63,573 nt of DNA, from NCBI RefSeq assembly GCF_901212495.1, contig NZ_CAAKNY010000086.1, forward strand, positions 1 through 63,573. Direction: 5' to 3'. The DNA comes from Collinsella aerofaciens. GTDB lineage: Bacteria; Actinomycetota; Coriobacteriia; Coriobacteriales; Coriobacteriaceae. Both the position numbers and the translations under genes were made by a program. The notes beneath the pieces are model-generated. The model was not told the DNA's origin, did not search any database, and was given only the letters and a program-made list of their open reading frames with translations. The number at the start of each line of letters is the position of its first letter. The first letter of the stretch is position 1. Positions 1-8,177 of the stretch are shown here, in pieces.

Positions 1-560
1 CCGCCGGGGAGGCCGCGGCCGCCTCCACCGCGCCCCCGCCGGCGCTCGTCGAGGCCGAGAACAGGCAGGTCAGGTTCCTGGCCGCCCGGATATCGGAGGC
101 CCTCGACGAGGCCGGGGCCCTCGAGGCCGAGACGGCGGCGCTGCTCGAGGGCGACGAGACCTACGCGTGCCTGCTCACCGTGCCCGGCATCGGCCCGAGG
201 ACCGCGGCGCAGCTCGCGGTGTCGGTCGACATCGGGAGGTTCCCGGACCACGACCACCTGGCCTCGTACTGCGGCATAGCCCCGAGGGTGAGGAGCTCCG
301 GCACGTCGGTGAGGTCGGTCAGGGCGTCCAGGCGCGGCGACGCGAGGCTCAAGTCCCTGCTGATCTTCTCGTGCAACAGCCTGGTGAGGTCCTCGGGGCG
401 CTACGGCGAGTACTACCGGGCCTGCAGGGCGCGGGGCATGGGGCACGGGCGGGCGCTCAAGGCCGTCGCTAGGAAGCGGCTCAGGGCGATATACGCCGTG
501 ATGCGCGACCGGGTGCCCTACCGGGAGTAGCCCCGACGGTTGACAAAACTATAGGAACAC
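1..560 (+). mobile_element. IS110-family insertion sequence, right end
   Basis: This is the transposase 3' end plus a short non-coding end. IS110 elements have no classical terminal inverted repeats, so the exact border cannot be read from one copy. It is placed near 555-560 because sequence shared with the dispersed repeat at 46991-47029 begins at about 561. Confidence 0.6.
3..530 (+). CDS. IS110-family transposase, C-terminal part (5' end outside window)
   Basis: The reading frame is open from the window edge to a TAG at 528-530, giving about 175 residues. The visible part begins with an Ala/Glu-rich helical region and continues into the C-terminal Transposase_20 domain of the IS116/IS110/IS902 family. 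A helix-hairpin-helix-like segment TVPGIGPRTAAQL lies near residue 60, followed by the conserved YCGIAPRVRSSGTS stretch and a basic tail. This domain carries the catalytic serine region in IS110 recombinases, while the N-terminal RuvC-like DEDD domain would lie upstream of the window. IS110 enzymes act with a bridge RNA encoded in the element's non-coding ends. The very high GC content with stacked GCC/GAG/AGG codons differs from the neighbouring pst genes and suggests recent arrival. The family assignment is firm; intactness cannot be judged. Confidence 0.9.
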   Translation, partial: AGEAAAASTAPPPALVEAENRQVRFLAARISEALDEAGALEAETAALLEGDETYACLLTVPGIGPRTAAQLAVSVDIGRFPDHDHLASYCGIAPRVRSSGTSVRSVRASRRGDARLKSLLIFSCNSLVRSSGRYGEYYRACRARGMGHGRALKAVARKRLRAIYAVMRDRVPYRE

Positions 561-597
561 CCAACGACTAGTCGTTTAAGAGCGTCCCCAATGACTA
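561..597. repeat. Dispersed repeat copy abutting the IS110 end
   Basis: The segment contains the 14-bp palindrome AACGACTAGTCGTT followed by TAAGAGCGTCCCCAATGACTA. An almost identical segment lies at 46991-47029, with one A/G difference in the tail. It appears to be half of a REP-like element into which the IS inserted. The remaining 598-799 bases up to pstS hold no gene. Confidence 0.7.
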
Positions 598-670
598 CTT
601 TCCTCTGGTGTAAAAGGTGCGCCATGTTCGGCGCTGGATTGTTATCCGTTTGTAAAGGCTGGGTAGAGCT

Positions 671-710
671 TGCGGTAAGGGTCTATCAAATACCCGTAAG
701 AAACCGCAGT
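671..710 (+). promoter_or_regulatory. Stem-loop in the pst leader region
   Basis: TGCGGT and GGGT pair with ACCC and ACCGCA across an internal loop, about 90 bases upstream of the pstS start. It may be a leader structure or an operator. No Pho box can be assigned with confidence. Confidence 0.3.
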
Positions 711-799
711 TGGCGCGGGCGCTGCCCGATCGGGGCCGTATCTTTCCTAACAGCAAAGCGGGCAGGGCGCCCGCGAGTCGCATGTATGAAAGGAAGATC

Positions 800-1738
800 A
801 TGCTCGATCAGGCTTATTCTCGTCGTCAGTTCCTCGGCCTCGCTGGTGGTCTTGCCAGCATCGTCGGCCTCGGTCTCGTTGGTTGCGGCGGCTCCGGCGC
901 ATCCGACGCCGCCGACAAGGGTAGCGCCGCTGCTGCCAAGTCCGTCTCCGGCGAGGTGACCTACGACGGTGCCTCCTCGTTCCAGGCTCTCGTCGAGGCC
1001 GCTGCCGAGAAGTTCATGGATGCCAACCCCGACGTCTCCATCTCCGGTTCGGGCAACGGTTCGGGCAAGGGCCTGACCGCTGTCGCCGCCGGCACCGTCA
1101 CCATCGGTAACTCCGACGTCTTCGCCGAGAGCAAGCTCGAGGCCGATCAGGTCAAGAACCTCGTCGACCACGAGGTCGCCGTCGTGGGCATGGGCCCCGT
1201 CGTCTCCAAGAACGTCAAGGTCGACGACCTGTCCCTCGAACAGCTCAAGGGCATCTTCTCCGGCCAGATCACCAACTGGAAGGAGGTCGGCGGCGACGAC
1301 GCCACCATCGTCGTCCTCAACCGCAAGGCTGGCTCCGGCACCCGCGCCACCTTCGAGGCTGCCGTCTTTGGCGACGAGGCCGTCGACTTTAAGGGCGACG
1401 CCGAGCTCGATAAGTCCGGCGACGTCCAGACTCAGATCGCCAGCACCGACAACGCCATCTCCTACCTCGACTTCTCGCACTTCGATGACTCCAAGTTCAA
1501 CGCCGTCAAGGTCGAGGGCGTCGAGCCCAAGAGCAAGAACGTCACCGACAACTCCTTCAAGATTTGGGCTACCGAGCACATGTACTGCTCTAAGGACGCC
1601 GATGAGGCTACCAAGGCCTTCCTGAAGTTCATGCTCTCCGACGACGTCCAGGGCAAGCTCGTCGAGGAGCAGGGCTTCATCCCCGTCTCTGCCATGAAGG
1701 TCGTCAAGGACGCCAGCGGCAAGGTCTCCGCTAAATAA
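800..1738 (+). CDS. pstS: Phosphate ABC transporter, substrate-binding lipoprotein PstS
   Basis: This is the extracytoplasmic phosphate receptor of the high-affinity Pst importer. The N-terminus has a twin-arginine motif SRRQFLG (Arg8-Arg9), a hydrophobic stretch and a lipobox LVGC with the acylated cysteine at position 29. It is probably exported by Tat and anchored as a lipoprotein. The phosphate-binding loops are visible as GSGNGSGKGL and RKAGSGTRATFE. The 312-residue length is normal for the family. The ATG at 800 was chosen because AAGGA sits five bases upstream; the in-frame ATG at 782 would add six residues and lacks a site. It is first in a pstSCAB operon, with pstC starting 25 bases after its stop. 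Confidence 0.95.
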   Translation: MLDQAYSRRQFLGLAGGLASIVGLGLVGCGGSGASDAADKGSAAAAKSVSGEVTYDGASSFQALVEAAAEKFMDANPDVSISGSGNGSGKGLTAVAAGTVTIGNSDVFAESKLEADQVKNLVDHEVAVVGMGPVVSKNVKVDDLSLEQLKGIFSGQITNWKEVGGDDATIVVLNRKAGSGTRATFEAAVFGDEAVDFKGDAELDKSGDVQTQIASTDNAISYLDFSHFDDSKFNAVKVEGVEPKSKNVTDNSFKIWATEHMYCSKDADEATKAFLKFMLSDDVQGKLVEEQGFIPVSAMKVVKDASGKVSAK

Positions 1739-1763
1739 GTAATCGCCCCCGGAAAGGTTTGCA

Positions 1764-2672
1764 ATGGCAAAACAGCTGCCAAAGCGCGACCTTGAGAACG
1801 TGGGCCTGGGCGTCACGGGCGCGTGCGTCGCGCTCGTGACGCTTGTCGTTGCCGCGCTCATCTTTATGGTCGCCCAAAAGGGCCTCTCGGCTTTTGTCAA
1901 GGACGGCGTCTCGGTCGTCGAGTTTTTTACCGGCACCAAGTGGGACCTGGCCAACACGGCTGATAACGGCCTGCCTTATACCGGTGCCCTGCCCCTGATC
2001 ATCACCTCGTTTTCGGTCATGGTGCTCTCCACGCTCATCGCGCTGCCCATCGCCATCGGCTCTGCCATCTTTGCGGTCGAGATCCAACCCAAATTTGGTT
2101 CCAAGATCTTTCAGCCGCTTATTGAGCTTTTGACCGGTATTCCCTCGGTCGTCTTTGGCCTGATCGGTTTCCATGTGGTCGTCGGCCTTATGAAGAGCGT
2201 TTTCCACGTGAGCACGGGCCTGGGCATCCTGCCCGGCGCCATCGTGCTGGCCGTTATGATCCTGCCGACGATGACCACGCTTTCTGTCGACGGCCTGCGC
2301 GCCGTGCCCGATAGCTACCGTCAGGGTTCGCTCGCGCTGGGCTACACTCGCTGGCAGACCATCTGGCACGTGGTGCTCAAGTCCGCCATGCCGTCGCTCA
2401 TGACCGCAGTTATCCTTGGCATGACCCGCGCCTTTGGCGAGACGCTCGCCGTGCGCATGGTCATCGGCGGTATCGAGGCCATGCCGACGTCGCTACTGTC
2501 GCCGGCGTCCACCATCACCACCACGCTCACCACGTCCATGGCGGTCTATGCCGAGGGCTCGGCCCAGGACGACGTCCTGTGGGCACTCGGTCTGCTACTG
2601 ATGGGCATGAGCCTCATCTTCATCCTGATCATCCATCTCATTGGCCGCAAGGGGGCGAAGGCTCGTGGCTAG
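1764..2672 (+). CDS. pstC: Phosphate ABC transporter permease PstC
   Basis: One of the two membrane subunits of the phosphate importer. About six transmembrane helices are visible, starting with a strongly hydrophobic segment at residues 12-37. The EAA-type cytoplasmic loop is clear in ALGYTRWQTIWHVVL followed by MTRAFGETLAVRMVIGG, which is typical of PstC and contacts the PstB ATPase. The length of 302 residues fits. GGAAAGG precedes the ATG. Its 3' end overlaps the start of pstA, indicating translational coupling in the operon. Confidence 0.95.
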   Translation: MAKQLPKRDLENVGLGVTGACVALVTLVVAALIFMVAQKGLSAFVKDGVSVVEFFTGTKWDLANTADNGLPYTGALPLIITSFSVMVLSTLIALPIAIGSAIFAVEIQPKFGSKIFQPLIELLTGIPSVVFGLIGFHVVVGLMKSVFHVSTGLGILPGAIVLAVMILPTMTTLSVDGLRAVPDSYRQGSLALGYTRWQTIWHVVLKSAMPSLMTAVILGMTRAFGETLAVRMVIGGIEAMPTSLLSPASTITTTLTTSMAVYAEGSAQDDVLWALGLLLMGMSLIFILIIHLIGRKGAKARG

Positions 2673-3587
2673 CACGCGCATCCACATCGACGAGGCGAGA
2701 CTCGGGCGTGTCCAAAAGCAGGACCGCATCGCCACGGGCGTGCTGACGGCGATCGTTGCCATCGTCATGCTCATCGTCGTCTCCATGGTGGCCTATATCC
2801 TGTTCGAGGGCATCTCGACACTGTTTAAGCCGGGCTTCCTCACGGAGCCGTCGCGCGCCAACGGCACCCAGGGTGGCGTGCTCTATCAACTGTTCGATTC
2901 GTTCTACCTGCTGCTGATCACCCTGGTCATCTCGGTGCCCATCAGCCTGGGCGGCGCAGTCTTCCTGGTTGAGTACGCACCCGACGGACCCGTCCGCGAC
3001 ATTGCCTCCACCGCCATCGAGACGCTGTCTTCGCTGCCTTCCATCGTCGTCGGCATGTTCGGCTTTCTGGTGTTCTCGGTGCAGCTGGGCTGGAAGTACT
3101 CCATCATCTCCGGCGCCGTCGCGCTCACCATGTTCAACATCCCCATCTTGGTGCGCGTGATTCAGCAGGCGCTCGAGGACGTGCCGCAGGCCCAGCGCGA
3201 TGCGTGCCTGGCCATGGGCCTCACCCGCTGGGAGGCAACGCTGCACATCTTGATTCCCGAGGCCATGCCCGCCATCGTGACCGGCATCGTGCTTTCGGCC
3301 GGCCGTGTCTTTGGCGAGGCCGCAGCATTGCTCTTTACCTCGGGCATGAGCTCGCCAGTTCGCCTGAATTTCTTGAGCTTTAACCTGTCGAGCCCCACTT
3401 GCGCCTGGAACGTGTTTCGCCCCGGTGAGTCGCTCGCCGTGCATATCTACAAGATTTACGGCGAGGGCAGCCCCGAGGCCCAGCAGATCGTTTGGGGCAC
3501 CGCCGCACTGCTGATGGTCTGCGTGCTGCTGTTTAACGTAATTGCCCGCATCGTGGGCAAGCAACTGGCAAGGAAGATGACGGCCGA

Positions 3588-3591
<4 letters not shown>
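2665..3591 (+). CDS. pstA: Phosphate ABC transporter permease PstA
   Basis: Second membrane subunit of the phosphate importer, 308 residues. It carries the PstA-type EAA loop CLAMGLTRWEATLHILIPEA followed by SAGRVFGEAAALLFTSG. The GTG at 2665 was chosen as start. It overlaps the pstC stop (GTGGCTAG) and has a purine-rich GGGGGCGAAGG upstream; a TTG at 2641 is possible but would lengthen the overlap. It ends in an ATGA overlap with pstB. The first roughly 25 residues are hydrophilic and precede the first membrane helix. Confidence 0.93.
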
Positions 3592-4460
<869 letters not shown>

Positions 4461-4515
4461 TCCGGGACATGCTTGAGGCCCGCGGCGGCCACGGTCGCCA
4501 CGGGACTGATTGGAG

Positions 4516-4553
4516 AGGCGGGTCATCTCTTGCGGGAGATGGCCCGCCTTTTT
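4516..4553 (+). terminator. Rho-independent terminator of pstSCAB
   Basis: GGCGGGTCATCTC pairs with GAGATGGCCCGCC and is followed by TTTTTG, about 55 bases after the pstB stop. Confidence 0.85.
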
Positions 4554-4573
4554 GCGTCGTGTGCGGCCGTCGA

Positions 4574-4694
4574 CCTGCCAAAAAGGGACAGGTTTATTTT
4601 GGCAGGTTTAACGTTTTACCATAGTACGCACTTGGGTGTTCCGGCGTTTGACCAGATAAAACCTGCCAAAATAAACCTGTCCCTTTTTAGTAGG
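4574..4694. repeat. GGGACAGG-family inverted repeat, paired copies
   Basis: The left arm 4574-4609 reads CCTGCCAAAAAGGGACAGG and onward; the right arm 4659-4694 is its near-perfect reverse complement (about 32 of 36). Each arm is itself palindromic at its ends (CCTGCCAAAA and TTTTGGCAGG). Further copies of the arm lie at 51369, 51954, 62779 and 63550. It fills the spacer between pstB and the ABC-F gene. Confidence 0.9.
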
Positions 4695-4756
4695 TTTTCG
4701 GGTGGGGCTCGCTGCTATCATGGACAACGTTGAATTTCTACGAAGGAGCAGGGCAT

Positions 4757-6616
4757 ATGGCGATTCTTTTGGGATGCGATTCCGTCAGCCTAGAGTTTCC
4801 CACCAAGCATATTTTCGACAGCGTAACGCTCGGTGTGGCCGAGGGCGACCGTATTGGCATCGTCGGTAAAAACGGCGACGGCAAGTCGACGCTGCTGAGC
4901 GTGCTCGCGGGCACGCTGGAGCCCGACGACGGCCGCGTGACGCATCGCCGCGGCACCACGATCGGATTGCTCGGTCAAAAAGACCAGCTTGTCGACACCG
5001 ATACCGTGCATCATGCCGTTGTGGGCGACACGCCCGAGTACGAGTGGGCCTCGAGCCCCCGCACGCGCCAGATTCTGGCCGGCCTCATGAGCGATGTGCC
5101 CTGGGAGGGCAAGGTGAGCGAGCTTTCGGGTGGCCAGCGCCGCCGCGTGGACCTCGCGCGCCTGCTGATTGGCGACTACGACGTGCTCATGCTCGACGAG
5201 CCCACCAACCACCTGGACATGCGCACCATCAACTGGCTCGCGCGTCACTTAAAGGCCCGTTGGCAGCGCGGTCAGGGCGCGATGCTCGTGGTCACGCACG
5301 ATCGCTGGTTCTTGGACGAGGTCTGCACCAGCATGTGGGAGGTCCACGACGGCCAGGTCGATCCCTTCGAGGGCGGCTACTCGGCATACATCCTGCAGCG
5401 TGTGGAGCGCGACCGCATGGTCGCCGTTACCGAGGAGCGCCGTCGCAACATGGCGCGCAAGGAGCTCGCGTGGCTGAGCCGTGGCGCCCAGGCTCGTTCC
5501 ACCAAGCCCAAGTTTCGCGTGGATGCCGCCCGCGAGCTGATCGCCGACGTGCCGCCCGTGCGCGACGAGCTGGAGCTCAAGCGCCTCGCCGTGAGCCGCC
5601 TGGGCAAGCAGGTCATCGACGTGATCGACGTTGACGCCGGCTATGCGGATGCCGGCGGCGTGCCCAAGCAGGTGCTGACTGATGTGACCTGGCTCATTGG
5701 TGCGGGCGACCGCTATGGTCTTTTGGGCGAGAACGGCGCCGGCAAGTCGACGCTGCTCGATGTGATCAGGGGCAAGATTGAGCCCCTGCGTGGCCGCGTG
5801 AAGATCGGCCAAACAGTGCGTTTTGGCTTGCTATCGCAGCAGCTCGAAGAGCTCGAGCCCTACATGGGCGACACGATCCGCGAGGTGCTGAGCAACTATA
5901 AGAAGTATTACGTCATCGACGGCAAGGAGACCTCGCCCGAGAAGCTTTGCGAGCGCCTGGGCTTTACGACGCAGCAGCTCTGGAGCCGCATCGGCGACCT
6001 TTCGGGTGGGCAGCGCCGTCGCCTGTCGCTGCTGCTGACGATCCTGGACGAGCCTAACGTGCTTATCCTGGACGAGCCGGGCAACGACCTGGATACCGAC
6101 ATGTTGGCGATTGTCGAGGACCTGCTCGACGGCTGGCCGGGCACGCTGATCCTGGTGACGCACGACCGCTTTTTGATGGAGCGCGTGACCGACCAGCAGT
6201 GGGCGCTGCTTGACGGTCATCTGACGCATATGCCCGGCGGCGTCGACCAGTACCTGCGCCTGTGCAACGCCACGGCCGAGGGCGAGCCCGTGGGCGCGCC
6301 GAGCGCCAAGACCGGCACGTTCGACACCGGCGCTGCAGCGGTTGCGGCTGAAAAGCCCAAGACGAGCGGGCAGCCCAACGGTCTTTCCAACGCCGAACGC
6401 CAGAAGCTCCGTCGCGAGGTGAGCTCGCTCGAGCGCAAGATGGAGACGCAGCGTGCCCGCGTGGAGGAGGCCGAGGCCGCGATGGCTCAGGTCGATCCCA
6501 CCAACTACACGGCACTGGGCGAGCAGCAGACAAAGATCGACGAGGCCCACACCGCCATGGACGAGCTGGAGATGGCGTGGCTCGAGGCGAGCGAAAAGCT
6601 CGAGGGCGAGGAGTAG
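4757..6616 (+). CDS. uup: ABC-F family ATPase, Uup-like
   Basis: Soluble ABC-F protein of 619 residues with two nucleotide-binding domains. ABC-F proteins act at the ribosome in translation or antibiotic protection; Uup members are linked to DNA or ribosome maintenance. Domain 1 has Walker A GKNGDGKST (37-45), signature LSGGQRRRVDLARLL and LDEPTNHLD. Domain 2 has GENGAGKST, LSGGQRRRLSLLLTIL and the divergent LDEPGNDLD, with Gly in place of Thr. The last roughly 70 residues form a charged coiled coil like the DNA-binding C-terminal domain of Uup, preceded by an Ala/Gly-rich linker. The ATG at 4757 follows AAGGAG at proper spacing. It is probably co-transcribed with the HAD gene six bases downstream. 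Confidence 0.85.
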   Translation: MAILLGCDSVSLEFPTKHIFDSVTLGVAEGDRIGIVGKNGDGKSTLLSVLAGTLEPDDGRVTHRRGTTIGLLGQKDQLVDTDTVHHAVVGDTPEYEWASSPRTRQILAGLMSDVPWEGKVSELSGGQRRRVDLARLLIGDYDVLMLDEPTNHLDMRTINWLARHLKARWQRGQGAMLVVTHDRWFLDEVCTSMWEVHDGQVDPFEGGYSAYILQRVERDRMVAVTEERRRNMARKELAWLSRGAQARSTKPKFRVDAARELIADVPPVRDELELKRLAVSRLGKQVIDVIDVDAGYADAGGVPKQVLTDVTWLIGAGDRYGLLGENGAGKSTLLDVIRGKIEPLRGRVKIGQTVRFGLLSQQLEELEPYMGDTIREVLSNYKKYYVIDGKETSPEKLCERLGFTTQQLWSRIGDLSGGQRRRLSLLLTILDEPNVLILDEPGNDLDTDMLAIVEDLLDGWPGTLILVTHDRFLMERVTDQQWALLDGHLTHMPGGVDQYLRLCNATAEGEPVGAPSAKTGTFDTGAAAVAAEKPKTSGQPNGLSNAERQKLRREVSSLERKMETQRARVEEAEAAMAQVDPTNYTALGEQQTKIDEAHTAMDELEMAWLEASEKLEGEE

Positions 6617-6622
6617 ACGAGG

Positions 6623-7393
6623 ATGATCAGGGTCGCGTTTTTCGATATCGACGGCACGCTGCTGAGCTTTAAGACCCACCGGATTCCGGCGTCGGCGCAG
6701 CAGGTACTCGACAGCTTTCACGAGCAGGGAATCGCATGCGTGATCGCCACGGGCCGTCCGACCTACCAGATGCCCGATTGGCTGTTCGACCTGGGCTGGG
6801 ATGCGTACATTACGCTTTCGGGCCAGCACTGCTTTGATGCCGGGGGCGTCTACCGTAGCTGCCCGATTGATCCGGACGACGTTGCGGTAATTGTGGACCA
6901 GGTGGCGCAGGGGCGCTATGACTCGCTGTGCATGCAGGGCGAGAACTCGTTTGTGAACCGCCTTTCCGAGCGCGTGGTGACGGCCGGCAGCAACGCGGGA
7001 ATCGTCTACCACGAGGAGCCGTTTGATCACGCCTTCGATGCGCCGGTCTACCAGTTCTGCGCCTTTGTGGATCCGGCCGACGAGCATATCGTGACTGATG
7101 TCGTGTCGCATTCGCTCACCACGCGTTGGTGTGATCTGTTCTGCGATATTATTCCGGTCAACGGCGGCAAGGACCTGGGCGTGGCGGCGACGCTCGAGCG
7201 GCTGGGTGTCGACGCGAGCGAAGCGATTGCCTTTGGCGACGGCGAGAACGACCTGTCGATGTTCTCGGCCGTGGGCACAAGTGTGGCCATGGGCAACGCG
7301 CAGGAGACCGTGAAGACCGCAGCGACCTACGTTACGACCGCCGTAGACGACGACGGCATCTACAACGCCGCCAAGCACTTTGGCCTGCTATAG
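6623..7393 (+). CDS. HAD-superfamily hydrolase, Cof type
   Basis: 256-residue Cof/YidA-type HAD phosphatase, probably acting on sugar phosphates or related small metabolites in the cytoplasm. Motif I is FFDIDGTLLSF at the N-terminus with the nucleophile and acid aspartates. Motif II is in CVIATGRPTYQ and motif IV is FGDGENDLSMF. The C2-type cap lies between motifs II and III. The start follows the ABC-F stop by six bases, so the two genes are likely co-expressed. The substrate cannot be predicted. Confidence 0.88.
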   Translation: MIRVAFFDIDGTLLSFKTHRIPASAQQVLDSFHEQGIACVIATGRPTYQMPDWLFDLGWDAYITLSGQHCFDAGGVYRSCPIDPDDVAVIVDQVAQGRYDSLCMQGENSFVNRLSERVVTAGSNAGIVYHEEPFDHAFDAPVYQFCAFVDPADEHIVTDVVSHSLTTRWCDLFCDIIPVNGGKDLGVAATLERLGVDASEAIAFGDGENDLSMFSAVGTSVAMGNAQETVKTAATYVTTAVDDDGIYNAAKHFGLL

Positions 7394-7401
7394 CTGCGGC
7401 T

Positions 7402-7440
7402 CGGCACTTGGGGACACTCCTTGCGAGCGTGTCACCGCCC
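7402..7440. repeat. Degenerate GGGAC-family hairpin
   Basis: GGCACTTGGGGACACTCCTT is followed by GTGTCACC, giving an imperfect stem. It shares GGCACTTGGGGAC with the elements at 46895 and 59905. It lies just downstream of the HAD gene. Confidence 0.6.
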
Positions 7441-7576
7441 CGCTCCTGTGCTGCACATTTTGTGAAACGCGGTTAACTTTTTAGACAACGTAGTAAGACA
7501 TGGGCAACTTTTGCGGTAAAGTAAATCAAGCAAAAGTATCCAAAGGCTAACTAGAAGCCATTGCGAAAGGCGGCCC

Positions 7577-7954
7577 ATGGCCCTGCGTGAATCCGGAGAA
7601 GACTATCTCGAATCGATCTACGTTCTGTCGCAGCGCCAAGGCACGGTGCGCTCGATTGACGTTGCCGAATACCTGGGCGTGACCAAGGCGAGCGTCTCTA
7701 AAGCCATGGCGGCCTTGGAGAGCAGCGGCTACGTGGAGATGGGCAAACGCGATGTGCATCTGACGGAACGCGGTCTTGAAGTTGCCCGTCAAATGTGGGA
7801 GCGCCACTGCTTTTTTGTGCAGTTGCTCGAGGACGCCGGTGTTTCGGCGGGTGTCGCGTCGCAAGAGGGCTGCCACATGGAGCACTGCCTGAGCGAGGAA
7901 AGCTTCGAGAAGTTGAGGGCGATGTTGGACCGGGACAGCGATCGGGACCAGTAA
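7577..7954 (+). CDS. DtxR/MntR-family metal-dependent transcriptional regulator
   Basis: Short regulator of 125 residues with an N-terminal winged helix (about 1-65) and a dimerisation and metal-binding helix region; the SH3-like third domain of long DtxR proteins is absent. Metal-ligand residues can be read: Asp9 and Glu12 in EDYLESIY, His in ERHCFF, and CHMEH, whose Cys-x2-Glu-His pattern matches the DtxR primary site (Cys102, Glu105, His106) rather than the Glu of MntR. This favours an Fe(II) or mixed-metal sensor. GAAAGG lies upstream of the ATG. The gene is monocistronic and no metal transporter is adjacent on this strand. It converges with the metal ATPase gene. Confidence 0.85.
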   Translation: MALRESGEDYLESIYVLSQRQGTVRSIDVAEYLGVTKASVSKAMAALESSGYVEMGKRDVHLTERGLEVARQMWERHCFFVQLLEDAGVSAGVASQEGCHMEHCLSEESFEKLRAMLDRDSDRDQ

Positions 7955-8032
7955 CCCCATCAACTAAGTCCAATTCAGACAAGGAACCCCGCCAGCAAGC
8001 GATGCCCAAGAACCACCAGCAACGTTACCGCA

Positions 8033-8161
8033 GGCCGGCACCGGGCTTGGTTTTGAAAACATTCCGCAGACCAGAAGTGTCCCCGTTCGTAGCTCCGAAG
8101 GAGCAGAACGGGGACACTTCATTGGTCGAGGACGTTTTCAAAACCAAGCCCGGTGCCGGCC
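8033..8161. repeat. 129-bp nested inverted repeat, probable bidirectional terminator
   Basis: The outer arms 8033-8060 and 8134-8161 are perfect 28-bp complements (starting GGCCGGCACCGGGCTTGG). The inner arms 8074-8088 and 8106-8120 are perfect 15-bp complements (GAAGTGTCCCCGTTC), and the loop folds again as GCTCC/GGAGC. It lies between two convergent genes. Confidence 0.9.
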
Positions 8162-8177
8162 GGACAGCCCACGAACG

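Noticed and set aside
4473..4733. 86-codon open frame after pstB
   Set aside because: It covers the terminator and the GGGACAGG inverted repeat. The peptide is a translation of repeat sequence.
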